Assembly: GCA_017432325.1 (NCBI GenBank) | Contig: JAFRJJ010000083.1 | Coordinates: 1-64,000, forward strand | Reading direction: 5' to 3' | DNA length: 64,000 bases | Origin: Solobacterium sp. | Lineage (GTDB): Bacteria > Bacillota_I > Bacilli_A > Erysipelotrichales > Erysipelotrichaceae | Program-made: the position numbers and the translations under genes | Notes under the pieces: generated by a model | Told to the model about the DNA's origin: nothing | What the model saw: the letters and a program-made list of their open reading frames with translations, nothing else | The model's database searches: none | In this document: piece after piece, positions 16,789-26,425 of the stretch | Layout: the number at the start of each line of letters is the position of its first letter | Numbering within the stretch: the stretch's first letter is position 1

Positions 16789-17580
16789 ATGAAGCCAGGC
16801 GAACAGATTCCTTTAGATCATGTAAAGAATTTCCGAGAACTGGGCGGATATGCCGCTGCAGACGGTCGTCATGTTAAATACGGTCTCTTATTCCGCGGTC
16901 CCGCTTTATGCGGATTAAGTGAAGCCGATAAAAAAGCGATCGATGATCTGCATTTGAAAACGGTACTGGACTTCCGTTCCAAAAACGAAAGTGATCATAA
17001 CCAAGAATACATCCCAGCCTCAGCATCTTATTTCAGAAAATGCGCAAGTATCGACAGGTACGGTAATGAAATAGACTATTCACCCGGGACGATCGAGAAA
17101 CTGACCCATAAGTTTATTACTTTATTCAGACTGATCAGAGGCATGATCACGAATGATGTTTATAATGCAATGCCGTTTCACAATGAAGCATTTCAGATCA
17201 TGTTTGATCTGCTGGAACGTCAGCAAGTGCCGATGTTCTTTCATTGCGCAGCAGGAAAAGACAGAACAGGTGTGGCAGCGATCCTGATCCTCCTGGCACT
17301 TGGTGTCGACCGGGAAACTGCTTTGGACGATTACGAACTGACCAATGTATATTATGCGGACAATATTGAAGCAGTTTTACGCCGGCACAGACTCCTGACT
17401 GCCATCAGCAAAACCGCAAAATACCGCTACAGTGCCGGGGCCGGGGTACAGCGCGGGGTCGCTGACAGTATGCTGGATCTGGTCTATGAACGCTATCATA
17501 CATTTGAAGCATATCTGGAAGCAGAATATGGCATTGATGCAGCGCAACTTGATCACCTCCGTGACCTCTATCTTGAATGA
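16789..17580 (+). CDS. Tyrosine-protein phosphatase (DSP-like, HCx5R)
   Basis: A 263-residue phosphatase of the Y_phosphatase3 type. The start is the ATG after GGAGGT at 16780-16785; the open frame that runs back through the tRNA genes is not real. NFRELGGY opens the domain, and the P-loop HCAAGKDRTG carries Cys153 and Arg159. Relatives act on phosphotyrosine, phosphoserine or phosphoinositides. It is followed after 39 bases by alr on the same strand. A paralogue sits at 51921-52682 in this window. Confidence 0.88.
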   Translation: MKPGEQIPLDHVKNFRELGGYAAADGRHVKYGLLFRGPALCGLSEADKKAIDDLHLKTVLDFRSKNESDHNQEYIPASASYFRKCASIDRYGNEIDYSPGTIEKLTHKFITLFRLIRGMITNDVYNAMPFHNEAFQIMFDLLERQQVPMFFHCAAGKDRTGVAAILILLALGVDRETALDDYELTNVYYADNIEAVLRRHRLLTAISKTAKYRYSAGAGVQRGVADSMLDLVYERYHTFEAYLEAEYGIDAAQLDHLRDLYLE

Positions 17581-17619
17581 GTGTGTTATACTTTTTACAT
17601 CAATGGAAAAGAGAATCAT

Positions 17620-18723
17620 ATGTACAGAAAAACGTGGTTAGAAATTGATCTTGATGCGATTTCAGAGAATATCAAAACAATCAAGGAAGTCTGCGGAAAG
17701 CGGCTGATCGCAGTATTGAAAGCTGATGCGTACGGATGCGGAGATATTCAGGTCGCAAAAACAGTTATGGAAGCCGGAGCTTCCATGATTGCAGTATCCA
17801 GTCTTGATGAAGCAATGATGCTGAGACATCAGGGATATGTCGGAGAACTGCTGATCCTTGGCGCAACAGAACCTTCTGATATACCGGTTCTGATCGAGAA
17901 CGGAATCAGCGTCACAGCCTACTCAACCAAATGGGTCAAAGGCGTCACCAGTAAAAACTGCGGTGGTCTGAAAGTCCATCTGAAGGTCGAAACCGGAATG
18001 AACAGGATCGGTTTCAAAGATATCGATGAACTGAAAAAGGCAAAAGGATTGCTGATGCTGAGAGGATGCAGTCTCGATGGAATCTTTACGCATTTTGCAA
18101 AAGCAGACTCAGATGCAGAAATGACCATGAAACAGTATGAACGTTTTGCCCAGGCAGTCAAAGCCATGGATTATCCGTTCAGATGGATCCACTGCGATAA
18201 CTCCGATGCATCTCTGTCGTTCCGCGACCCGCTCAGCAATGCATGCAGGATCGGAATTGCCATGTACGGTATCTCCGCATTCAGCCATGACCTCAAGCCT
18301 GCACTTGGACTGTATACAAGAACATTCATGGTTAAGAAACTCGGTCCCGGTGAACCAATTGGATACGGCTCCACATATGTTACGTCCGGAGACGAGATCA
18401 TAGCTACCGCACCGATCGGATATGCGGATGGCTTTATCAGAGCCAATCAGGGCAGATACGTCCTTGTCGACGGTACACCAGCCGAGGTCGTCGGCCGTGT
18501 ATGCATGGATCAGGTCATGCTGAAGCTTCCGGAATACAAATCGGAAAATGCGCTTGTGGAAATATTCGGCAAGAACATTCCGATCGAAAAAATGGCAGAA
18601 GAACTGAATACCATTCCATATGAGATCATGTGCCTGATCAGCGGCAGAGTTACAAGAGTCTACATTAAAAACGGCATCCGGGCTGAAGAAGCCAACGAAC
18701 GCCTGAGTGCAAAAGCAATTTAA
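17620..18723 (+). CDS. alr: Alanine racemase
   Basis: A 367-residue PLP enzyme that makes D-alanine for peptidoglycan. The PLP lysine is Lys34 in AVLKADAYG. The next residues read Cys-Gly where His-Gly is usual. RIGIAMYG and GYADGF...GRVCMDQ cover the C-terminal active-site and beta domains. The ATG at 17620 gives the standard N-terminus (YRKTWLEIDLDAI). It overlaps a terminator shared with the convergent gene. Confidence 0.96.
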   Translation: MYRKTWLEIDLDAISENIKTIKEVCGKRLIAVLKADAYGCGDIQVAKTVMEAGASMIAVSSLDEAMMLRHQGYVGELLILGATEPSDIPVLIENGISVTAYSTKWVKGVTSKNCGGLKVHLKVETGMNRIGFKDIDELKKAKGLLMLRGCSLDGIFTHFAKADSDAEMTMKQYERFAQAVKAMDYPFRWIHCDNSDASLSFRDPLSNACRIGIAMYGISAFSHDLKPALGLYTRTFMVKKLGPGEPIGYGSTYVTSGDEIIATAPIGYADGFIRANQGRYVLVDGTPAEVVGRVCMDQVMLKLPEYKSENALVEIFGKNIPIEKMAEELNTIPYEIMCLISGRVTRVYIKNGIRAEEANERLSAKAI

Positions 18724-18748
18724 CGGATAAGCGATTATCCGTTTTTTA
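18723..18748. terminator. Shared terminator of alr and the convergent editing gene
   Basis: ACGGATAA (18723-18730) and TTATCCGT (18735-18742) pair around GCGA, followed by TTTTTATT. The hairpin contains the last base of the alr stop and the stop codon of the convergent gene. Confidence 0.85.
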
Positions 18749-19229
18749 TTTCCAGCCAGCGGACTGTTGAACCGGACTGTTCCAGTAAATGAATCAGGTC
18801 ATCACAGTTCATCCATATCGTAGCAGTGTTGCTGTCGGGATGTACACCGATAGTCTGATGCCGGTACTCCTCATCAAATACCACCTGAACGATATGCTCA
18901 GCATCATTCAGTGCCCCCAATGGGGTAACTGCCCCTTTCTGAAGTCCGAGCATCTCATTCAAAGATGCTTCTAACGCAAATGAGAGCGGTCTGGAGCCCA
19001 GAATATGACGAAGTTCCTTCAGATCAACCGGCCTGTCTCCATGCAGCACCAGCAGATACCAGTTCCGTTTTTTATCATCTCTCAGGAACAGGTTTCTCGC
19101 TACAGCATCCTCCTGTTCCAGGTGAAGTGCATGCATTTCTTCCATGGTATACACAGCGGGATGTTCAGCGATACGGTAAGCGATGCCATTCTCATTCAAC
19201 AGATGCAGTATTTCCTTTCGTTCCATCAT
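18735..19229 (-). CDS. Prolyl-tRNA editing protein ProX/YbaK family
   Basis: A 164-residue free-standing editing domain of the YbaK/ProX type. In the family it hydrolyses Ala- or Cys-tRNA-Pro. Seen are the EHPAVYTMEE start, KELRHILGSRPLSFA and KGAVTPLGALND. Its ATG overlaps the stop of the patatin gene as ATGA, so it is translationally coupled. It is the last of four overlapping genes. Together with the AlaX protein near 2000, the window encodes two trans-editing factors. Confidence 0.88.
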   Translation of the reverse strand: MMERKEILHLLNENGIAYRIAEHPAVYTMEEMHALHLEQEDAVARNLFLRDDKKRNWYLLVLHGDRPVDLKELRHILGSRPLSFALEASLNEMLGLQKGAVTPLGALNDAEHIVQVVFDEEYRHQTIGVHPDSNTATIWMNCDDLIHLLEQSGSTVRWLEIKNG

Positions 19230-20083
19230 GTCCCGCTTTCGTTCAGGAAACTCCTGACCTCATCAAGATGTCTGACTGCTGTTTCTCTTCCAATCAGATA
19301 TACCCTGCGAAGTTCATCACGGTCATGCGAAATCCTTCCGATGCCCAATGCTTCATCCGGACAAAGTACCAGTACTTTCCCCTGCACTTCCCGCTCACGT
19401 ATGTATTCAAGAGTCTCATTGTACATTTCATGCCTGTGTTCCATATCACGGTATATCTCCGGATAACGCTTCATAGCTGCTTTCATAACAGGAAGGCCCT
19501 TCTGTACGCTCTTCTGATAGGATCTGGGCTGGGTCAGGATTACAATATTCCGTTCATACCCGATCGACTCGAAATATTTCAGAGGGATACTGTCGCTGAT
19601 CCCGCCATCCAGAAGCTTCAGTCCATCTGCTTCGACCGGTCTTGATACAATGGGCATTGAGGCACTTCCCTGAACATACAGCATGTCGTGCGCCAGACCA
19701 TCAGTACACTTGTAATACACAGGTTCCCCCGTCTCAGCATTCGTGCATACTACATAAAACTCCATCGGGTCCTGTTCAAAAGCGTCCGCATCAAACAGAT
19801 CCAGATGATTCGGCAGCGTATCATAGCAGAACTTCCCGCCATACAGATCACCCGTAAACAGCAGTGATTCTACACTGCAGAAACGCTTATCTTTTGCAAA
19901 ACGGAGATTGTATCTCAGTATCCTGCCGTATTGTTTCGATTTGAAATTGCAGCCAAATGCTGCGCCTGCAGACACACCAATGGTTCCATCAACTGTAATG
20001 TTCTCTGCCAGGAACACATCAAGTATTCCTGCTGTAAAGAGGCCGCGCATCGCTCCGCCTTCCAGCACAAGTCCGGTTTTCAT
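19226..20083 (-). CDS. Patatin-like phospholipase
   Basis: A 285-residue patatin-family serine hydrolase, probably a lipid acyl hydrolase. The oxyanion loop is GGAMRG (9-14), the nucleophile Ser38 lies in GVSAG, and the dyad Asp159 lies in DGGI. There is no signal peptide, so it acts in the cytoplasm or at the inner membrane face. Its start overlaps the preceding stop (ATGA), and its stop overlaps the next start. Confidence 0.92.
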   Translation of the reverse strand: MKTGLVLEGGAMRGLFTAGILDVFLAENITVDGTIGVSAGAAFGCNFKSKQYGRILRYNLRFAKDKRFCSVESLLFTGDLYGGKFCYDTLPNHLDLFDADAFEQDPMEFYVVCTNAETGEPVYYKCTDGLAHDMLYVQGSASMPIVSRPVEADGLKLLDGGISDSIPLKYFESIGYERNIVILTQPRSYQKSVQKGLPVMKAAMKRYPEIYRDMEHRHEMYNETLEYIREREVQGKVLVLCPDEALGIGRISHDRDELRRVYLIGRETAVRHLDEVRSFLNESGT

Positions 20084-20529
20084 TTCTTTTTTCTCTTTCT
20101 GCCTGTTTCAATATCCAGCAAGGCGAGCTGTTCGTTTACATTGTCTGCCAGTTTCCTGATATCCGAAGTATCAGTACCCCGGGTTTCCAGATCATTCATC
20201 ACTTCATCAAGTGCTGCGCTGTAGTTGCGCTTATGTGCGTCATTTATAGTTTTCCAGGCAATGCCTTTCATCTTTCTGCATACATCTTCATCCATCGGAA
20301 GTCTGCCCTGCAGCATCAATACAGCGATCACGGGATAACCGGGATATCCCTGCCAGAAGGTAGCACTATCATCTGACATATATTTATTCCCGTCCCATTC
20401 CACTGTGTATTGTCTGGAAGCGTCAGAGGACCGGATGACGGCATATTCCTCATGCATCTCCACCCTGCCGTCACCGATTGCTGAGAATGCTTCATACGCT
20501 TTTTCCACAGGAGGTAGTTTCTTCAGCAT
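20080..20529 (-). CDS. Conserved-looking hypothetical protein, 149 residues
   Basis: I do not recognise this protein. It has no signal peptide or membrane segment. The middle (SATFWQGYPGYPVIAVLML) is aromatic and hydrophobic, the second half is helical and charged, and the end is GRKRKKK. It starts immediately after the phosphoesterase stop and overlaps the patatin gene by ATGA. The coupling supports that it is real and works with its neighbours. Confidence 0.75.
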   Translation of the reverse strand: MLKKLPPVEKAYEAFSAIGDGRVEMHEEYAVIRSSDASRQYTVEWDGNKYMSDDSATFWQGYPGYPVIAVLMLQGRLPMDEDVCRKMKGIAWKTINDAHKRNYSAALDEVMNDLETRGTDTSDIRKLADNVNEQLALLDIETGRKRKKK

Positions 20530-21339
20530 TTACTTTTCTCCTTCCAGATCCAGTACCACGATCTCCGGATTATTGAACAGACGGATCACACCGTGTGTTT
20601 TTTTCGTCAGTCCCCGGCTGATCATCATCTTTCTGCCGTTGATATCATGAATTCCTTCCGTATACTCCGGAAACAAACCCACAGACGGTGCAACCAGTCC
20701 CCTGTGAAGCGGCGGGCATCTCCACTGCCCTCCGTGTGCATGACCGCTCACGATCAGATCACAGTCGATCTGTCCATACAGTTCCACCCAGTTCGGTCTG
20801 TGTGACATCAGAATACGATATGCATCCGTACGGAATCTTCTGCTGACTTCTGCAGGGTCATAGAATGACTCTCTTTTCACACATGGCAAAGCAACAACTT
20901 CCAGTGTATTACCGCAGATCTCCAGAACATCACTCTGCCGTTCCGGAATCGAAATACCCATCTTCCTGATCTTATACAGCAAAGTCGGAAGATCAGGCCT
21001 GTGCTCTTCATGATTGCCGGTCGAATAGATCATCGGATACTGCTTCAACTGATCTATCAGACAGAACGAATGCTCATCGTTCTTCTTTTCTTCGCAGAGA
21101 TCTCCCGGCAGCAATATCAGATCCGGCTTAAGCGGATGTATCTTTTCCGTCAGCTTTTCCATATGCTTTCCATAGTCCTGGTCATGGAGATCGGCAAGCA
21201 CAATGATCCTCATGGGATTCCGGATCTTTTTGGAACTCAGCCGGTAAAATGTTATATCGATCTTTTCATAAGGAAGTCCCGCTGCTGTAATAACTGCCGC
21301 CGCTGCGGCACTTCCCGCAATCAGTTTTATCAGTCTCAT
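20530..21339 (-). CDS. Membrane-associated metallophosphoesterase (YkuE/YaeI-like)
   Basis: A 269-residue calcineurin-like phosphoesterase with a hydrophobic N-terminus (about 5-22) that could anchor it or serve as a signal. Metal motifs are LADLHDQ, LPGDLCEE, GNHEEH and SGHAHGGQ. Relatives include UDP-2,3-diacylglucosamine-type and phospholipid-acting enzymes; the substrate here is unknown. It is the first gene of the four-gene operon and directly abuts the next one. Confidence 0.88.
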   Translation of the reverse strand: MRLIKLIAGSAAAAAVITAAGLPYEKIDITFYRLSSKKIRNPMRIIVLADLHDQDYGKHMEKLTEKIHPLKPDLILLPGDLCEEKKNDEHSFCLIDQLKQYPMIYSTGNHEEHRPDLPTLLYKIRKMGISIPERQSDVLEICGNTLEVVALPCVKRESFYDPAEVSRRFRTDAYRILMSHRPNWVELYGQIDCDLIVSGHAHGGQWRCPPLHRGLVAPSVGLFPEYTEGIHDINGRKMMISRGLTKKTHGVIRLFNNPEIVVLDLEGEK

Positions 21340-21403
21340 GCAATTATTTTACATCATCACAGCAAGAGCGGAAAGCCGCACACTTACACCTCACTTCCTA
21401 ACA

Positions 21404-21431
21404 ATAAAAACGCCGCATTTTCAGCGACGTT
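21404..21431. terminator. Terminator between the ROK kinase and phosphoesterase genes
   Basis: AACGCCGC (21409-21416) pairs with GCGACGTT (21424-21431) with one mismatch. On the minus strand it is followed by TTTTTATT, which serves the kinase gene. Confidence 0.7.
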
Positions 21432-21453
21432 CTTCAGGCTCTGATGATTTGAT

Positions 21454-22356
21454 TTATTTGCCCTGGCTGACCGGCAGCATTGCTGCACCGACGATTCCGG
21501 GCTCATCCAGTCCCGCGATCACAAACGGTGTATCATGTACTGCAGTATGGGACATTGCCTTGAAGTTTTCAACAACACCCGGCAGGAACTTGTCTGCAGA
21601 CTTCATCATACCGCCGCCAAGAATGAAGATATCCGGATCACAGACACATGCGATCGTTGCAAACAGCTGACCAAGATCCTTTTCCATTCCCTTGACGATT
21701 TCAATTGCTCTTTCATCTCCCTGTTCAGCATATTCAAATACCATACCTGTATGAGGGAAGTCTTTATCCGGGATAGCAGCTTCAGCCTTGCGCTTGATTG
21801 CTGTTCCGCTGCATTCATTCTCAATTGCGCCAACATTCAGATAATTGATCTTCTCTCTGTTGCGGTCAATGATAATATTTGCAATTTCTCCGCCAAAGCC
21901 ATGCTTGCCGGATACTGTCTTTCCATCAACAACGAGAACACCGCCGATACCTGTTGAGATCGTTACATAGAAGACTGTTTTCAATCCTTTTCCTGCACCG
22001 ACAAGTGCTTCTGCCAAACCGGCAACATTCGCATCATTATCAACATATGCAGGCATGCCGAATTCCTTTGAAAGTTCATCAGCAATCGGATAGTTCGTAA
22101 ATCCGACCAGATTGGTAGACAGCACCATACAGCCGGCTGTTGTATTGACAGGTCCTGGCACACCAACACCCATACCGGAGCATTCTTTCCACTCTGGGAT
22201 CTCACGGATCAGTTCTTTGATGTTTGCCATAACCTTGGCAGGACCTTCCTGTCCGTAAGAAGGGCCTTTTACCTGTGCAAGAATTTTACCGTCTTCTGTA
22301 ATCTTTGCAACACGAACATTTGTTCCACCAAGATCAATACCGATATAGCTTTTCAT
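21454..22356 (-). CDS. ROK family sugar kinase (glucokinase-like)
   Basis: A 300-residue ROK kinase. The ATG at 22356 is used because GAGGAG lies between it and an upstream in-frame ATG. The phosphate-binding GIDLGGTNVRVAKI, the VGVPGPV segment and GGGMMKS near the C-terminus are clear. The usual ROK zinc motif CxCGxxGC is absent; the equivalent region has only NECSG. Glucokinase activity is the likeliest reading from overall form, but another hexose or amino sugar is possible. Confidence 0.85.
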   Translation of the reverse strand: MKSYIGIDLGGTNVRVAKITEDGKILAQVKGPSYGQEGPAKVMANIKELIREIPEWKECSGMGVGVPGPVNTTAGCMVLSTNLVGFTNYPIADELSKEFGMPAYVDNDANVAGLAEALVGAGKGLKTVFYVTISTGIGGVLVVDGKTVSGKHGFGGEIANIIIDRNREKINYLNVGAIENECSGTAIKRKAEAAIPDKDFPHTGMVFEYAEQGDERAIEIVKGMEKDLGQLFATIACVCDPDIFILGGGMMKSADKFLPGVVENFKAMSHTAVHDTPFVIAGLDEPGIVGAAMLPVSQGK

Positions 22357-22466
22357 GATATTATTACTCCTCATTTCTCTGTCTTCATTATAACTGTTTT
22401 TAATCAGAATGATTCAACGGAATCCCAAATCTGCCTTGCTGTTCCAATCAGATGCAACTCCTTCGG

Positions 22467-22495
22467 AAAAATGCCGTCCCGGTCCCGGGACAGCA
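22467..22495 (-). terminator. Terminator of larC
   Basis: On the minus strand TGCTGTCCCGG pairs with CCGGGACGGCA (one T-G pair) around two bases and runs into TTTTT. Confidence 0.8.
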
Positions 22496-22501
22496 CTTAT
22501 G

Positions 22502-23773
22502 TTACTTAACTTTGCCTGCCAGAAGATTGCGGACCTCGCGGATCCCAAGACCCTTTTCTTTCGCAATTTCCGCAATATCATCATATTCCAGTTTTGCTTT
22601 ATTCACACCATATCCGCTTGATTTTTTCACCCGGACCGGACCGAATTCTGTTTCGACAGTATCCATACCTCTGTGCAGTGTGAATCGTTTCGTTTCCGTC
22701 TGCCTAATACCTAAAGTTGTGGTATACAGGAATATTTTCTCTACCATCATATCCCTCTGGTCAGGAGTGCAGATCACTCTGATCAGTGTTCCCGGACGGT
22801 TTTTCTTCATTCCGATACTGATGGTATATACATCCCTTGCACCGCAGGCCATCAGCTGTTCTGTTGCAAACGAGATCTCTTCAGCAGTCATATCATCAAC
22901 GTTGCATGAGAGTTCCAATACCAGATCTGTCTGATCTTTACTCTCTCCCAGGATCGCCCTGACACAGTTTGCCTGGGGGAAATCCTTCTTTCCCATACCA
23001 TAGCCGATCTTTTTGATCTTCATAACAGGCATGCTTTCATACTTCTGAACAAAGTGTTTCAGCAGAGCAGCTCCTGTAGGAGTACACAGTTCACTCTGAA
23101 TAGCACCGCCATAGATCGGAACGTCTTTCAGAATCAGTGCTGTAGCAGGTGCAGGTACCGGCAGGATCCCATGTGCACACTTCACTGTACCGGCTCCTAC
23201 ATGAACAGGTGAAGCAATGATCTGATCCGGTGCCAGTTTTTCTATCAGCATGCATACCGCTGTCACATCCGCAACAGCATCCATTGTACCGACTTCGTGG
23301 AAGTGGATCTCATCCACCGGCATACCATGTACCTGGCTTTCCGCTTCCGCAATCAGTTTATAGACGGAAAGAACATCTTCTCTGACCTGTTCTGAAAGGA
23401 ACATGTGATCATTGACGATATGTTCGATTCCATGCATGGAATTATGCGAATGATGATGTCCATGTCCATGACTGTGTTCATGTTCATGATCATGGTCGTG
23501 ATCATGATGATGTTCGTGGTCATGGTCATGATCGTGGTCATGATGATGTTCATGCAGATGCTCATCTTCCTCAACACCATGTACCTTCACTGACATATGT
23601 GTCCCGGTAATACCGCATTTTTCAGCCGGTTCAGCAGTGAATTCCACATCAGGAATACCGACCTCATTCAGTTCTCTGACAAATGCTTCTCTATCATCAA
23701 GAAGTTCAAGAAGTGCCGCTGTCAGCATGTCGCCTGCAGCACCCATGCTGCAGTCAAGATATAGTGTTTTCAT
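22502..23773 (-). CDS. larC: LarC nickel insertion protein (cyclometallase)
   Basis: A 423-residue LarC, which inserts nickel into the pyridinium bis-thiocarboxylic acid mononucleotide cofactor used by lactate racemase and related enzymes. AGGAGG precedes the ATG at 23773. The N-terminus YLDCSMGAAGDMLTAALL is typical. A His/Asp/Glu-rich metal-binding stretch spans about residues 72-110. Conserved DEIHFHEVGTMDAVAD and ELCTPTGAALL follow. The gene is one continuous frame, unlike the Lactobacillus form that needs a frameshift. No larA, larB or larE is visible nearby. Confidence 0.93.
   Translation of the reverse strand: MKTLYLDCSMGAAGDMLTAALLELLDDREAFVRELNEVGIPDVEFTAEPAEKCGITGTHMSVKVHGVEEDEHLHEHHHDHDHDHDHEHHHDHDHDHEHEHSHGHGHHHSHNSMHGIEHIVNDHMFLSEQVREDVLSVYKLIAEAESQVHGMPVDEIHFHEVGTMDAVADVTAVCMLIEKLAPDQIIASPVHVGAGTVKCAHGILPVPAPATALILKDVPIYGGAIQSELCTPTGAALLKHFVQKYESMPVMKIKKIGYGMGKKDFPQANCVRAILGESKDQTDLVLELSCNVDDMTAEEISFATEQLMACGARDVYTISIGMKKNRPGTLIRVICTPDQRDMMVEKIFLYTTTLGIRQTETKRFTLHRGMDTVETEFGPVRVKKSSGYGVNKAKLEYDDIAEIAKEKGLGIREVRNLLAGKVK
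23444..23563 (-). repeat. Low-complexity His-rich coding repeat in larC
   Basis: Alternating CAT/GAT codons give a degenerate catgat repeat encoding His with Asp, Glu, Ser and Gly. It is a nickel-binding segment, not a separate element. Confidence 0.85.
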
Positions 23774-23919
23774 TATTTTCCTCCTGAAAAAGGTATGCAA
23801 AATCCATTCCGGACTCACATACCTTCTGATATGCAGATTCACTTATGAATCGATCGTACTTCTGTACGGCAACCGGCTTCAGCCGATAAACAATATTTTC
23901 TTCAACTGAAGCAGGTTCG

Positions 23920-24336
23920 TCAAGCAGGTTGCCCGATCATCTCAGCAGCTGTTTCCACGGCTGCTTCTACCAGTCTGCCAACGTTAAAATCAGGAACGCC
24001 GACGATCTGATGAGAATCATTTTTAAACGGGATCAGGATCTTCCGTGCATGACTCTGTCCGACTGCAGCAGCCATTTTCGGGGTGATCTCACCAAGCATC
24101 GCGTCAGCGATCACAATGCCGATCGGTCCGATGATCAGGTCAGCCATCGCACATGCCACGATCACAGAATTCTCCCCTGTTGCAGCCTGATCTGCGCCTG
24201 CTTTCAGCATTGCTGAAGTAGCCATACTGTTCGTTCCAACCGCCAGTACGACATGTTCGGGAAAACGGTGCTTCAGCGCACTGATCAGTTGTCTGCCGAT
24301 TCCTCCGCCCTGCGCATCAATAACCAGTATCTTCAC
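23920..24336 (-). CDS. DUF3842 family protein (GTG start)
   Basis: A 138-residue protein starting KILVIDAQGGGIGRQ, a Rossmann-like nucleotide-binding opening. I match it to DUF3842, whose function is unknown. The GTG at 24336 is chosen because GGAGG stands 6 bases upstream and the residues before it do not fit. Two Ala/Gly-rich segments (about 58-80) look buried rather than membrane-spanning. It lies just after the GH1 gene, separated by a hairpin. Confidence 0.75.
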   Translation of the reverse strand: MKILVIDAQGGGIGRQLISALKHRFPEHVVLAVGTNSMATSAMLKAGADQAATGENSVIVACAMADLIIGPIGIVIADAMLGEITPKMAAAVGQSHARKILIPFKNDSHQIVGVPDFNVGRLVEAAVETAAEMIGQPA

Positions 24337-24351
24337 AAAAAACCTCCAAAA

Positions 24352-24376
24352 CAATGGCAGGATTTTACCTGCCATC
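24352..24376 (-). terminator. Hairpin between the GH1 gene and the DUF3842 gene
   Basis: ATGGCAGG and CCTGCCAT pair perfectly around ATTTTA. On the minus strand a weak TTGTTTT tract follows, so it may end or only attenuate GH1 transcription. Confidence 0.6.
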
Positions 24377-24380
24377 GTCA

Positions 24381-25841
<1,461 letters not shown>

Positions 25842-25877
25842 TTATATATGATGAAAAACAACCGAACTATCACTATT

Positions 25878-26333
25878 TCACAAATCCATGTTTCTGTGTT
25901 CAAATTTCAACAGAAAGCTTTTCTTGTCCAGGCCGCCGCCAAACCCTGTCAGCGATCCGTTCTTGCCGATCACCCGATGACATGGAACAGCGATCACGAC
26001 CGGATTTACATGACAGGCCATGCCGACAGCCCTGACAGCTTTCGGCCTGCCGATCTCACAGGCGATCTCCTGATAACTTCTGGTTTCTCCAAACGGGATT
26101 CTGCAAAGAGCCTCCCATACCTGTTTCTGAAATACCGTCCCTTTCATATCAAGCGGCAGGTCAAAAACAGTGCGCTTTCCCGAAAAGTATTCTCCCAGCT
26201 GATCTGCTGCCTGCTTGAAAAAACGGCCGTCATTCCAGCGTACTGTCTGCTCTGTAAAAGCTATCTCTGAAATTCCCAGACCGGTTTCCCGCAGCAGAAG
26301 ATTTCCAACAGGTGATTCAATAATGCATTCCAT
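25878..26333 (-). CDS. ogt: Methylated-DNA--protein-cysteine methyltransferase
   Basis: A 151-residue O6-alkylguanine repair protein. It moves the alkyl group from damaged guanine to its own cysteine in PCHRVIG. Also seen are VWEALCRIPFGETRSY and RAVGMACHVNP, both typical of the DNA-binding domain. It is a single gene, with no Ada-type regulatory domain. Confidence 0.95.
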   Translation of the reverse strand: MECIIESPVGNLLLRETGLGISEIAFTEQTVRWNDGRFFKQAADQLGEYFSGKRTVFDLPLDMKGTVFQKQVWEALCRIPFGETRSYQEIACEIGRPKAVRAVGMACHVNPVVIAVPCHRVIGKNGSLTGFGGGLDKKSFLLKFEHRNMDL

Positions 26334-26425
26334 CTCGATATCCCTCTGATTTATTATATGATGAATTCAGACAGTAAGTTGATTGATACAAACAATACAA
26401 TCATATCAGCTGATTGGAGAAGTTT

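Noticed and set aside
23444..23563. Short-spaced catgat repeats resembling a CRISPR or satellite array
   Set aside because: They are codons for the His-rich segment of LarC, without uniform repeats or spacers.
22502..23773. Programmed frameshift in larC
   Set aside because: The gene is continuous, with both halves in one frame.
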